Part shown: piece after piece, positions 1 to 8,298 of the stretch
Position numbering within the stretch: the first letter of the stretch is position 1
Layout: the number at the start of each line of letters is the position of its first letter
Assembly: GCF_001486585.1 (NCBI RefSeq)
Contig: NZ_LN909046.1
Span: forward strand, 1,178,001-1,242,000
Origin: Paenibacillus senegalimassiliensis
Lineage (GTDB): Bacteria > Bacillota > Bacilli > Paenibacillales > Paenibacillaceae
Direction: 5' to 3'
Length of the DNA: 64,000 bases
Made by a program: the position numbers and the translations under genes
Notes under the pieces: model-generated
Told to the model about the DNA's origin: nothing
The model's input: only the letters and a program-made list of their open reading frames with translations
Databases searched by the model: none

Positions 1-1169
1 TTTTTCTGTACCAGACTCACTCCATTCAGCGGCCAGGCCTCTTCACCTTCTTCCAGATGCACGACTACATTTTCGCGCCAAATCGCCCCCAATGAACCGT
101 AGGCCTGTTCTTGCTGTATAGGCAGCAATTCATCATATCGGAAGGAAATGCCAAGCACTTCCTTGAGAATGGCGAACTGCTCTTGCTGCAACAGTTCATC
201 CTCCCTGACCAATTGCTCCAGCCAATCGCTGATCAAGGGAGCGTTCTGGGTTGTGTGATAAGCCAGAATTCTCCCCGACGACGTGTTGGTAATGCCTAAG
301 GATAGCTTAAGGTAAGGCGCCTTGTCATTCCCACGGTGCGACCATGTACGAATCGATTGTTGGGCCCTATACCCACCTTCCGCGTACCCGAGCGGAATCA
401 TCTCCCCGTTAAGCCGCTGGGAAGTGAAGATCGTCTCCAGCCGATGCTCCCATTGCCAGGGATGGACCGGAATCATGACATATTTCTGCTGATCTTGGAC
501 TCCGGCTTGCTCCAGGATTTGCCCGAACCGCTCGATATCTCCAGCCGTCAAATGCTGCTTGTAAAGCTCTGCCGCCGTATGCCCTGCTGAAACGCTTATA
601 TCCACAAGCCCTCCCTGGACCGCAATCCAGAACAGGCTCAGACTTTGATTAAATTCCGGCCCATACCGGCCGTTGTCGCTGAGCGTAAACCCAAGTCTGG
701 ATTTATAGGCAGGATGGTAAGGATGTCCCTCGGTCATATGGCTCTCCAAAGCCTCATAGTGACGCTCTGATTCCGTAATACTTTCCGGCAATATCTCCAG
801 GCTCTGGCTATCCTTCGCCAGTGTCTCAAGCAGTTCCTCGATAAAAACGGTCAACCGCTCTCCCTTAAGCTTGTTGTGAATCAACTCCGTCAGAAACAAA
901 TAGGGATCATGGCAGGGCTCACCGGCTCGCTGGAGGGAATGGGGCACAATCTTGATCCGACCGAACGAAAATTTCTCCTCCGCTTGGCAAGCATATTCGA
1001 CAGGATGGTCATTCAGGTCCATTCCCTGAGTCCGCCACATCTCTCCCGAGCGGATATAGTCCAGTATCCCCTCAAACCACAAGGCCTCCAGCGTCTGGCG
1101 CATCACTCTCTCCCGAGCATCTGTGGAACTTGCTCTATTTGGCCGGGCCACGCTTACTCTTGTTCCCAT
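1..1169 (-). CDS. IucA/IucC-family siderophore synthetase, second copy (partial, C-terminus off window)
   Basis: This is an NRPS-independent siderophore (NIS) synthetase, which adenylates a carboxylate such as citrate and condenses it with an amine or alcohol. The reading frame is open from an ATG at 1169 to the left edge, giving 389 codons of a family usually near 600 residues, so about two thirds is present. The family signature GHPYHPAYKSRLGF and the downstream HPWQWEH are visible. The start lies 4 nt after the stop of the preceding synthetase, and the AGGGAGG ribosome site lies inside the end of that gene, so the two are co-translated. Two NIS enzymes in a row usually act on the two ends of one citrate-type scaffold. 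The product cannot be deduced from this part alone. Confidence 0.88.
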   Translation of the reverse strand, partial: MGTRVSVARPNRASSTDARERVMRQTLEALWFEGILDYIRSGEMWRTQGMDLNDHPVEYACQAEEKFSFGRIKIVPHSLQRAGEPCHDPYLFLTELIHNKLKGERLTVFIEELLETLAKDSQSLEILPESITESERHYEALESHMTEGHPYHPAYKSRLGFTLSDNGRYGPEFNQSLSLFWIAVQGGLVDISVSAGHTAAELYKQHLTAGDIERFGQILEQAGVQDQQKYVMIPVHPWQWEHRLETIFTSQRLNGEMIPLGYAEGGYRAQQSIRTWSHRGNDKAPYLKLSLGITNTSSGRILAYHTTQNAPLISDWLEQLVREDELLQQEQFAILKEVLGISFRYDELLPIQQEQAYGSLGAIWRENVVVHLEEGEEAWPLNGVSLVQK

Positions 1170-1173
1170 TCGT

Positions 1174-2910
1174 TCACGCCTCCCTTAACATATTGGGGAC
1201 CTCGGCATAGGACGGATTCTCCCCGCTGTCCATCAGGCAGCTCAGCATATTCCGCTTGGCCGGGAAATTCTCTACCGTCAGCAAATATTTGGCGAAGCCG
1301 TTGTCGCCTCTAGCCTGCTCGCGTCTAAGCGCCTGGCGCACCATATACCAATACTGCTCCTCCGGCACCTTGGCATCCCGCGCCATAGCATGGATCAGCG
1401 AGCCTAAATGATTGACGAACAGATAATAGGAGGTTCTGGACCAGGCCTGCTCTCTGGAATAAAATAAAGGACTCGGTGGGGCCGTCTCTTGCTCCTCCGA
1501 TGGTTCCAGACGCTGTTCCACACTGACACCTTCGAGGTCGCGGACAATGAAGGATTCCGGCAGCCCATTGCGAATCGTTAGCAGCGTATTTTGCAGATGG
1601 GCCTCAAAATGAATACCCTTCGTCCAGGCCAAACGTACAAGCGGCAACAGCGATACTTCAAGATATTTTTCAAACCAGACCTCGGGCGATATATTCCCCT
1701 TGTTGATCATGTCCATCAAGCGGGAGGGAGCCGCTGACAGAGGGGCCTCTACCAAGCTCGCCATGACAAAGGTACAGGACTGATCAAAGGCAATCGGACG
1801 GTAAGCGACCGTAAATAACCGGGTAATTGCCTCATCATTAAAAGCGCAGGTGGTCACCCCTGTTTCATAGGCGATATGAGCTGGAGCATCCGGGCCAAAT
1901 CCACCCTGTTGCAGCAAATAACGGGAAGCATCCATGGTTCTGCGCATTTGCTCATCGCTGTTGGTACGGATCATGTTGGTAATTTGCAGGTTCAGGGGCA
2001 ACTTCAGATTGCAGTTCATTTCAGGGATATAGACCGTGCGTACCGAGGTAGTAGGATAGGCAGCCGGTCCAAAGACGCCAAGAGGAATCAGTTTGCGAGA
2101 GCGAACATAGGCGTCTACTTTGGGTAATGCGAGCACATGCTCATATTGCCAAGGATGGGCAGGTAGTAATGTATATTGGTGTTGGTTCTCTCTGAGCTGA
2201 CGACGGAGCTCGAAGGTCATGCTTTCGGGTAGCTCAATCTTAAGCTCCTCTGCCACCCACTCTTCCCGGTAGACCTCCTTACTTACAGCAAAATAAGCAA
2301 GCTGGAACGAGGTCCGAAGTTCGGGACTGTATCGCTGCACATCCTCACCCGTGAACCCGGAGACATGCTTGGGGAACGGATGGAACGGATGGCCATAGAT
2401 GAGCGCCTGTTCCGAGGAACAGTAATCATAAACCACATATTCAGCGGATCGTTCAATATAGAGAGCGAGGTTACGGCAACTGTTGTTGATTTTATCCATA
2501 AAAGCAGCTTGCAAGGCTGCGCTCAGTGGTGTATCTGCCGTAGATAACCGTGTCTGCTCCAGTTCAGTCATGATCCACCTGGCTAATGCTGAGAACTCAA
2601 CACCCCCGCCCTCGCCTTGTACGTTGAACCAATTCATGCAGTTATATTCATGCTCCCCCATCGCCGAGTAGTAGGCCAACTGGCCAAATACCGTAACTCC
2701 GCTTGCGGGAAAAGCAATTGCATAATCGCTTACCTGGGGCTTCAATCGTATCTGGGTACGCTTCTCCTGCGCCAGCTCACGGATATAGCAGTTAAGCAGT
2801 AGCTTGCACGTATGTGCATTGGCTTGCTTTAGGCTTTCTGGCCGAGGCCTGTTTGCCGTCCTCCACAAAGATGCCACCTTCTTTCTCACTAGGTAGAATA
2901 ACTTCAGCAT
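1174..2910 (-). CDS. IucA/IucC-family siderophore synthetase, first copy
   Basis: This 578-residue NIS synthetase has the N-terminal IucA/IucC domain and a C-terminal FhuF-like domain. The ATP/carboxylate signature HPFHPFPKHVSGF is at about residues 174-186, HPWQYEH follows at about 252, and the C-terminal part carries the typical GIHFEAHLQN and RDLEG motifs. Length matches the family. The ATG at 2910 has no good ribosome site of its own. In the ancestral arrangement ATGCTGA overlapped the aminotransferase stop, so translation was coupled. A 99-bp tandem duplication now places 92 nt between the aminotransferase stop and this ATG (see the repeat at 2898-3096), which may lower expression. It sits in the Fur-controlled biosynthetic operon. 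Confidence 0.93.
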   Translation of the reverse strand: MLKLFYLVRKKVASLWRTANRPRPESLKQANAHTCKLLLNCYIRELAQEKRTQIRLKPQVSDYAIAFPASGVTVFGQLAYYSAMGEHEYNCMNWFNVQGEGGGVEFSALARWIMTELEQTRLSTADTPLSAALQAAFMDKINNSCRNLALYIERSAEYVVYDYCSSEQALIYGHPFHPFPKHVSGFTGEDVQRYSPELRTSFQLAYFAVSKEVYREEWVAEELKIELPESMTFELRRQLRENQHQYTLLPAHPWQYEHVLALPKVDAYVRSRKLIPLGVFGPAAYPTTSVRTVYIPEMNCNLKLPLNLQITNMIRTNSDEQMRRTMDASRYLLQQGGFGPDAPAHIAYETGVTTCAFNDEAITRLFTVAYRPIAFDQSCTFVMASLVEAPLSAAPSRLMDMINKGNISPEVWFEKYLEVSLLPLVRLAWTKGIHFEAHLQNTLLTIRNGLPESFIVRDLEGVSVEQRLEPSEEQETAPPSPLFYSREQAWSRTSYYLFVNHLGSLIHAMARDAKVPEEQYWYMVRQALRREQARGDNGFAKYLLTVENFPAKRNMLSCLMDSGENPSYAEVPNMLREA

Positions 2911-3096
2911 GAGGCTGGCGTGGTAGCCGCCTCTAAAGCTTCGGCCAGAGACTTCTCGAAGATATCCAGTACAACCTCTGCTTCGTATTCGCTAATATAA
3001 CTTCAGCATGAGGCTGGCGTGGTAGCCGCCTCTAAAGCTTCGGCCAGAGACTTCTCGAAGATATCCAGTACAACCTCTGCTTCGTATTCGCTAATA
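2898..3096. repeat. Perfect 99-bp tandem direct duplication at a gene junction
   Basis: Positions 2898-2997 are identical to 2997-3096 (period 99). The unit holds the last 33 codons of the aminotransferase plus the start codon of the IucA/IucC gene. Because 99 is a multiple of three, the second copy reads on in the same frame after the aminotransferase stop. The copy next to the aminotransferase keeps a vestigial ATG at 3009 that opens a five-codon frame (M-L-K-L-Y) ending at 2992. The other copy carries the ATG at 2910 that opens the real gene. Perfect identity suggests a very recent event or an assembly artefact. Confidence 0.95.
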
Positions 3097-4373
3097 ATCA
3101 GTGGTGGCAGAAACCGAATGACCGAAGACCGGCGGCCACCGACCTCAACAATAAGGCCGTTCTGGAAGCATTTTTGCTGAATAGCCGCGGCTATCTCACC
3201 AGCAGGTGGGTAATGCCCAAGTTGATCGCGTGCTCCCTTCGTGTCCACCATCTCTATGCCGATCATCAGTCCGCGACCACGCACATCGCCAATGGCTTCA
3301 TACCGCTCCTGCAAGTTGCCCAGTCTCGCCATAAATTGTCGGCTTCGCTCCTCCACATTCCGCAGGACGTTCTGCTCTCGAATATAGCGCAGCGTAGCCA
3401 GCCCTGTAGCCATGGCGAGCTGGTTCCCACGGAAGGTTCCGGTATGGGCGCCTGGGCGCCAGACATCGAGTTCTTCCTTGTAGATAATCATGGACATGGG
3501 CAGTCCGCCGCCAATGGCTTTGGAGCATATGATGACATCAGGCACAATTCCGGCATGCTCGAAGGAGAACATTTTACCGGTCCGGCCAATTCCCGTCTGC
3601 ACCTCGTCAATAATTAACGGCAGGTTCCGCTCGGCTGTCATCCGCCGTAGTGCCCGTAGCCACTCCAGATCGGCGGGAATCGCACCTCCCTCGCCTTGCA
3701 CCGTCTCCACGATAATAGCGCAGGGGTCCGAAATGCCGCTCTCGGGATCATCTAGCAAGTTTTCAGTGTAGCTTGCGCTTAGCTTGGCCGTCATTTCCCC
3801 GCCCATGCCGAACGGACAACGGTACTCATAGGGAAATGGAAGGAAATGCACGTCAGGCAGCAAGCTTTGCAAGTCCTGCTTCTTGTCCAGATTGCCGCTC
3901 ATCGCCATGGTGGCCTGCGTGGAGCCATGATAGGCTCCCTGGAAGGCCAGGATCGACTTGCCATGAGTTGCATGCTTAACCAGCTTAATAGCCGCTTCTA
4001 CGGCATCGGCCCCGGTTGGTCCGCAGAACTGGATTTTACTATGATCTCTGAAGCCCTCCGGCAGCAAAGCAAAGATCTCTTCCATAAACGCAAGCTTTAG
4101 TGGAGTAGCCAGGTCGAGCGTATGCAGCGGAATTTCCTGTTCAATAACGCTGCGAATTGCTTCAAGAGCTACCTCATGATTATGTCCCAGGGCCAGCGTA
4201 CCCGCTCCAGCCAGGCAGTCGTAATACGTCTTTCCTTCCGTATCTGTTACCCGCATACCCTTGGCTTTCGCAATGACTAACGGAAAATGCCGGGGATAGG
4301 CTCGGGCACTCGATTCCTTCTCTTCCTGACGCTTTAAGAGTTCATTCTGGATATTTCGGACCTTTGCTGACAT
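3003..4373 (-). CDS. Class-III PLP aminotransferase, diaminobutyrate--2-oxoglutarate type
   Basis: This 456-residue class-III aminotransferase resembles diaminobutyrate-2-oxoglutarate aminotransferases (Dat/RhbA type), which make L-2,4-diaminobutyrate from aspartate semialdehyde. Visible motifs are FCGPTGADAVEAA (cofactor phosphate region, about 116-128), IIDEVQTGIGRTG (about 254-266) and the PLP lysine in SKAIGGG (Lys285). The ATG at 4373 follows AAGGAGCG. It lies 26 nt after the ATP-grasp gene in the Fur-regulated operon. In rhizobactin/schizokinen pathways this enzyme is paired with a decarboxylase giving 1,3-diaminopropane. No decarboxylase is visible here, so diaminobutyrate may be used directly or the partner may lie beyond the left edge. 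The last 33 codons are tandemly duplicated after its stop. Confidence 0.9.
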   Translation of the reverse strand: MSAKVRNIQNELLKRQEEKESSARAYPRHFPLVIAKAKGMRVTDTEGKTYYDCLAGAGTLALGHNHEVALEAIRSVIEQEIPLHTLDLATPLKLAFMEEIFALLPEGFRDHSKIQFCGPTGADAVEAAIKLVKHATHGKSILAFQGAYHGSTQATMAMSGNLDKKQDLQSLLPDVHFLPFPYEYRCPFGMGGEMTAKLSASYTENLLDDPESGISDPCAIIVETVQGEGGAIPADLEWLRALRRMTAERNLPLIIDEVQTGIGRTGKMFSFEHAGIVPDVIICSKAIGGGLPMSMIIYKEELDVWRPGAHTGTFRGNQLAMATGLATLRYIREQNVLRNVEERSRQFMARLGNLQERYEAIGDVRGRGLMIGIEMVDTKGARDQLGHYPPAGEIAAAIQQKCFQNGLIVEVGGRRSSVIRFLPPLIISEYEAEVVLDIFEKSLAEALEAATTPASC

Positions 4374-4399
4374 ATCGGGCTTACGCTCCTTTTTATGGT

Positions 4400-5416
4400 C
4401 TAGGCCTTGGCTAAAGGCACCTCTTCGAATAAATACTCCAGGTATAAGCGAAAAACATCCTGTGAAGCGCCTTCATAAGGAATAGCATGGTGCGTCATAT
4501 CAGGCAAGGCGTTCACCTCCAATACTCCACCGGAAGCCAGCGTAATAGGTTCACCGATATCCCGGCAGCGCATATCGATTCCGGCGACATCAATATCAAG
4601 TGCCTTGGCCGCCTGGATAGCGATCGCTACGTTCTCGGGACAGATGGTGCTTGTCCGGTCAGCATATACTTCGCGGACATCCACGGCTGATGCATAGTGT
4701 GTATCCTGTACGCTTACTTTGTCTCCAGCAGTAATAATTTCATCCAGCGTCTTTTCCTGAAATTGTAATGCGGCCAGCAAGCTTGCTGAATCCAGAGAAA
4801 TTTGTGGAAAAGCCTCGATCTGGACAGCTCCGCTGCGAAGTATACGCGTGGTGTTCAACCGCCTAATCAGTTCCCTTAGCGAGGACGAACCGTCACCGGT
4901 TATATAAGCGGGAGAATACTCTGTCACCGCCGCAACCTGACCATTTATGACTAATACACGAAAATCCAGTCCCGGAACGAACTGTTGCAGCATGACTTGA
5001 CCGCCAGGTTCGCCGCTGGCCTGACGGATCGCGTTCTCAAGCTGGGCTTCCGTACGTACATCGAGCGTAACCCCGGCCCCTCCACTGGCATCTAGCGGCT
5101 TGACTACGACCGAGCCTTGAGCCGCCAGGAACTGTTGCGCTTCCAGAGATGCCTTGGTAACTACAAGATAGGACGGTACTGGAAGCCCTTGCTGCTCCAG
5201 TAGCCGATTGGTGACCTGCTTGTTCTTCGCCATTAATCCGGCAATCAGGGGCAGCCTGTGGGAACGAGTTTTATTGATAATAAGGCTCTCCCCCCGGTAC
5301 GTTAGCTCCAGAAAATCTTCACAACCTTCCAGAAGCAAGCGGGAGCGAATTCCCAATTCTTCGGCTTTGCTGATGATCAGTTGGTTTAGCGTATTGCGGC
5401 TCTTTGCCGGATACAC
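4400..5416 (-). CDS. ATP-grasp amino-acid ligase (CphA/GshF-like), first gene of the siderophore operon
   Basis: This ATP-grasp ligase resembles the ATP-grasp parts of cyanophycin synthetase and bifunctional glutathione synthetase. Visible parts are NKQVTNRLLEQQGLPVP, the ATP-binding VVVKPLDASGGAGV loop, the GDGSSSLRELI segment, and a C-terminal magnesium-binding stretch with DIDVAGIDMR and LEVNALPD. It should join a carboxylate, probably an amino acid, to an amine through an acyl phosphate. The frame extends to 5497, but that extension reads into the Fur box. A GTG at 5416 has a strong AGGGAGGGG site 7 nt upstream, so I chose it; GTG at 5419 and ATG at 5464 are alternatives. It leads the NIS operon and is unusual there. 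The substrate is unknown. Confidence 0.82.
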   Translation of the reverse strand: MYPAKSRNTLNQLIISKAEELGIRSRLLLEGCEDFLELTYRGESLIINKTRSHRLPLIAGLMAKNKQVTNRLLEQQGLPVPSYLVVTKASLEAQQFLAAQGSVVVKPLDASGGAGVTLDVRTEAQLENAIRQASGEPGGQVMLQQFVPGLDFRVLVINGQVAAVTEYSPAYITGDGSSSLRELIRRLNTTRILRSGAVQIEAFPQISLDSASLLAALQFQEKTLDEIITAGDKVSVQDTHYASAVDVREVYADRTSTICPENVAIAIQAAKALDIDVAGIDMRCRDIGEPITLASGGVLEVNALPDMTHHAIPYEGASQDVFRLYLEYLFEEVPLAKA

Positions 5417-5475
5417 CACATAACCCCTCCCTAGAGCGCCGATATATATACAAGCCGGGCTCATTCGACTTATTA

Positions 5476-5490
5476 TGATAATGATTATCA
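5476..5490 (-). promoter_or_regulatory. Fur box of the siderophore biosynthesis operon
   Basis: TGATAATGATTATCA is a perfect 7-1-7 Fur inverted repeat. Further TATCATTGATAAT sequence immediately beside it (5492-5504) could seat a second overlapping dimer. It covers the expected transcription start of the promoter at 5505-5534, so iron-loaded Fur would block initiation. Confidence 0.93.
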
Positions 5491-5504
5491 ATATCATTGA
5501 TAAT

Positions 5505-5534
5505 ATCTTAAATTAAGGATTCATTAATTGTCAA
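5505..5534 (-). promoter_or_regulatory. Sigma-A promoter of the siderophore biosynthesis operon
   Basis: A perfect -35 TTGACA (5534-5529) is followed after 18 bp by TAAGAT (5510-5505) as -10. The predicted start near 5497 falls next to the Fur box, the usual repression geometry. Confidence 0.65.
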
Positions 5535-5575
5535 TAATAAACTCTAAAGGGAATAAATTCTTTTCTCAAGAGAAT

Positions 5576-5633
5576 AGCTCCATGTAGGCAAGCGTGATGG
5601 TAGTTCATGAGTATCGCTTGCCCGCATGGAGCT
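5576..5633 (-). terminator. Long hairpin after the iron-uptake operon
   Basis: Arms 5576-5594 and 5615-5633 are 19-nt inverted repeats with only two mismatches around a 20-nt loop. It lies 33 nt after the stop of the FhuF-like gene. There is no clean uridine run after it, so it may be a terminator, an mRNA-stabilising hairpin, or a barrier between the two iron operons. Confidence 0.5.
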
Positions 5634-5666
5634 GATGTGTGGAGTGACCTGGTAAAAGGCCATCGA

Positions 5667-6449
5667 TCAAGAGGTTCGTTTCGGACAGGTTGAGCAATAA
5701 TCATCCTGTTTATCTGAGGTGATATAGTAGAAACAGCAGGTTTTACGTACTCTTAGCGGCTGCTCATATCCGCTTCTTGGTACCTTGGGACTGTTGAATT
5801 GCATCATGGGATTTCGCTTCTCTCCAAATAGATGCGCCGGTGCGGCGTGCAGCAAATAATGATAGTCTTCTTCCAATTGCCGTTGCTGCTCCGGAGTAGC
5901 TCTCTCCCCAAAATTTTTCTCATACAGCCAATAAACATAAATGGCCGTGTTCTCCCACAGAATTGATTTTGGCACTTTGGTAAGCTTGGCGAGAGCGCCC
6001 CATACCAAGGACAAATTCCCGGCAAACATTCGTTCCAGCACTTCATCCCGCCACTGGGCACGCCGTCCAGCAGCAGGCTCCATCATCGTCCAATCCTTCA
6101 GCCTGGCCTTGGGCAGCCAAGCCCCGCCGTGATATTCAGATTCCATCTCTCCGTTCTCCAGTTCCAAATTATAAGCCTTGTTGAAACAGGATATGGCATA
6201 CAGATTAGCGGCGATGACTAAATAGGCGTAACGTTTGGCGAACATCGACACCGTAGCAACCGAGGAATCCGTCTCATAGATATGACTTACCTTCTGGAGA
6301 TAAGCTTGACTTTTGTCCGGGTCCAGCAGGTCAGTGAACGGCAGACAGTAGGTGCGATCCTCCGTCACCTCTTGGGTTAACCGATAGTTATCAGCCAGAA
6401 TTTGATATTGCTCCGGCTGCAACGAGTTGATCATAGCGTGGTTTTCCAT
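5667..6449 (-). CDS. FhuF-like ferric-siderophore reductase, [2Fe-2S]
   Basis: This 260-residue protein ends with a CC-x12-C-x2-C cluster (Cys238, 239, 252, 255), the arrangement that binds a [2Fe-2S] centre in FhuF-type ferric-siderophore reductases; E. coli FhuF has CC-x10-C-x2-C. It would release iron in the cytoplasm by reducing the imported complex. The start at ATG 6449 follows GGAG by 6 nt and overlaps the end of the ATPase gene by 59 nt; the open frame extends upstream to 6530 but without a ribosome site. Its place as the last gene of the uptake operon supports the assignment. Apart from the Cys motif it is divergent, so the exact subfamily is uncertain. Confidence 0.8.
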   Translation of the reverse strand: MENHAMINSLQPEQYQILADNYRLTQEVTEDRTYCLPFTDLLDPDKSQAYLQKVSHIYETDSSVATVSMFAKRYAYLVIAANLYAISCFNKAYNLELENGEMESEYHGGAWLPKARLKDWTMMEPAAGRRAQWRDEVLERMFAGNLSLVWGALAKLTKVPKSILWENTAIYVYWLYEKNFGERATPEQQRQLEEDYHYLLHAAPAHLFGEKRNPMMQFNSPKVPRSGYEQPLRVRKTCCFYYITSDKQDDYCSTCPKRTS

Positions 6450-7239
6450 GAATGCTCCTGCCCCTTCCATGCGGAATACATAATGGTGTGCCGAACAACG
6501 GATCAATCGTAATCTCGCATTCCATGCCAAATACGTCCCGAACGAGCTCGCGTGTCACAATATCCTCAGGTTGCCCTTGTGCATATATTGATTTGTCATT
6601 GACAGCTACAACATGATGCGCGTAACGACAGGCCAGGTTCAAGTCATGCAGCACCATCACAATGGTACGCTGTTCCTTCTCGTTCAATTCAAATAGCAGG
6701 TCCAGCACCTCAATCTGATGACTCATGTCCAGATAGGTTGTAGGTTCATCCAGCAATAAGGTGCCAGCCCCCTGTGCAAGCGTCATGGCAATCCATGCTC
6801 GTTGCCGCTGTCCACCGGACAACGCATCTACAGGCCGATCGGCTAGCTCCGTCAATCGTGTGGACGCAAGCGCCAGTTCCACCATTCGTTCATCTTCACG
6901 CGACCATTGCTTGAGCCAGCTTTGATGGGCGTATCTGCCCTGTCTGACCAATTGATTGACCGTCAGTCCTTCCGGAGCAGACGGACCTTGCGGCAAAATC
7001 GACATCCGCTTGGCAATCTCTTTGGTCGGCAGCTTGGCAATTTCCTCCCCACTCAGCAGGACCGTACCTGAGCGGGGCGCCTGCAAGCGGGCCATGGTAC
7101 GCAGCAAGGTCGATTTGCCACAGCCATTGCTGCCGATCAGGACGGTAATTTGCCCTTGCGGTATCGTGAGGTTCAGGTCCTCGATGACGGGCTCGGGGCC
7201 ATAGGCAATCGTTAGATTTTTGGCTTCCAATATGCTCAA
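6391..7239 (-). CDS. Iron-siderophore ABC transporter ATPase (FecE/FhuC type)
   Basis: This is the cytoplasmic ATPase of the ferric-siderophore importer. It has Walker [10 protein letters not shown], the signature LSGGQRQR, Walker B TLLLDEP followed by TTYLD, and the switch His in VLHDLN. I chose a TTG start at 7239, which has a GGGGGAGAG site just upstream; a TTG at 7254 is in the same frame but sits on top of that site. The start directly follows the second permease stop, and the 3' end overlaps the FhuF-like gene. Family members are 255-280 residues, consistent with this gene. Confidence 0.93.
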   Translation of the reverse strand: MSILEAKNLTIAYGPEPVIEDLNLTIPQGQITVLIGSNGCGKSTLLRTMARLQAPRSGTVLLSGEEIAKLPTKEIAKRMSILPQGPSAPEGLTVNQLVRQGRYAHQSWLKQWSREDERMVELALASTRLTELADRPVDALSGGQRQRAWIAMTLAQGAGTLLLDEPTTYLDMSHQIEVLDLLFELNEKEQRTIVMVLHDLNLACRYAHHVVAVNDKSIYAQGQPEDIVTRELVRDVFGMECEITIDPLFGTPLCIPHGRGRSIHGKPRYDQLVAAGAISNSG

Positions 7240-7254
7240 GCTTCTCTCCCCCAA

Positions 7255-8298
7255 TCAGAATTGATTTCTGTTCTTGAACAGCAAATATAAGAAGAATGGT
7301 GCACCGATTCCGGCGGTGAATACTCCAGCAGGTACATCCAGTGGCAAGAAGGCCGTACGTCCAATCAAGTCAGCTCCACACACCAGCAGTGCCCCTATTG
7401 GGGCTGATGCCAGCAGCAAATTACCGAACATGTTGCCGACCAGCCTTCTGGCGATATGGGGAGCGATGAGTCCTACGAAGCCAACTGTCCCTGCCACCGA
7501 TACGGCAAAGCCGGCCAGCAGCACACTGCATAATAAGAGGCCCATGCGCTCACGCTGTACCGCTACGCCTAGCCCTGCCGCCAAATCATCACCAAAGGCC
7601 TGAGCATTCAGGCTTCGTGCGAACCATAGCGATAGAGGTATGATGAGCAATATGACCGGCAGAATGGTATAAACCTCACGCCAGGCTGCCCCGTAGACAC
7701 TTCCTGTCAGCCAGATATAAGCCTGCCCCGCGCTATAAAACGGACTCAGGATCAACATAAACGTCGTCCCTGCCCCGGTGATTGAGGATACCCCAATGCC
7801 GATCAGCACTAACCGGATGGGGGTAACCCCCGACTTCCAGGCCAAAGCATAAATGATTAGCGATGTAACTAACGCGCCGATGACTGCAAAGAGCGGCAAC
7901 AGCTTGATGCTGAGAGCTCCCCCCAATATAGTGACGAAGCCAACGGCTGCCGCGGCAGCGCCACCCGTAATTCCGATGACATCCGGCGAAGCCAGTGGAT
8001 TGCGAATGATTCCCTGGAGAATCGCCCCGGACATACCCAGTGCGGCGCCTACCAAGATAGATAACAGCACCCGTGGCAATCTCAGCGTGAGCACCACAAA
8101 GTCATGCTGGCCCTCATTAAGTCCCAGAATGGTCCACAGCACTTGCAACGGAGAAATAAAATCACTGCCTATACTAGTGCCTACTATAGCGCAGATTAGC
8201 ACCAACAACATCAGCGATGTGATGACCAGCACCGCCCGCCGCTCGATGAGGAAGGAGAACCTCTCCCCCTTGCTGCGGAGAACATACGTCTTTCTCAT
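7255..8298 (-). CDS. Iron-siderophore ABC transporter permease (FecCD family), second subunit
   Basis: This 347-residue FecCD permease should have about nine or ten membrane spans. Conserved family features are LRLPRVLLSILVGAALGMSG near the N-terminus, QGIIRNPLASPDVIG, and GFVGLIAPHIARRLVG in the cytoplasmic loop that couples to the ATPase. Its ATG overlaps the stop of the first permease by 4 nt, so the two subunits are translationally coupled and probably form a heterodimer. The N-terminal 20 residues are basic and cytoplasmic. Confidence 0.93.
   Translation of the reverse strand: MRKTYVLRSKGERFSFLIERRAVLVITSLMLLVLICAIVGTSIGSDFISPLQVLWTILGLNEGQHDFVVLTLRLPRVLLSILVGAALGMSGAILQGIIRNPLASPDVIGITGGAAAAAVGFVTILGGALSIKLLPLFAVIGALVTSLIIYALAWKSGVTPIRLVLIGIGVSSITGAGTTFMLILSPFYSAGQAYIWLTGSVYGAAWREVYTILPVILLIIPLSLWFARSLNAQAFGDDLAAGLGVAVQRERMGLLLCSVLLAGFAVSVAGTVGFVGLIAPHIARRLVGNMFGNLLLASAPIGALLVCGADLIGRTAFLPLDVPAGVFTAGIGAPFFLYLLFKNRNQF

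Noticed and set aside
876-1313. 145-codon + strand ORF over the IucA/IucC junction
   Set aside because: It lies antisense to two real NIS synthetase genes, has no ribosome site and a low-complexity, Pro/Ser/Arg-rich product.
2992-3009. Five-codon ORF (M-L-K-L-Y) as a leader peptide
   Set aside because: It is a by-product of the tandem duplication, not a designed leader; there is no hairpin or amino-acid run.
3174-3617. 147-codon + strand ORF
   Set aside because: It is antisense to the aminotransferase gene, whose motifs and PLP lysine are complete.
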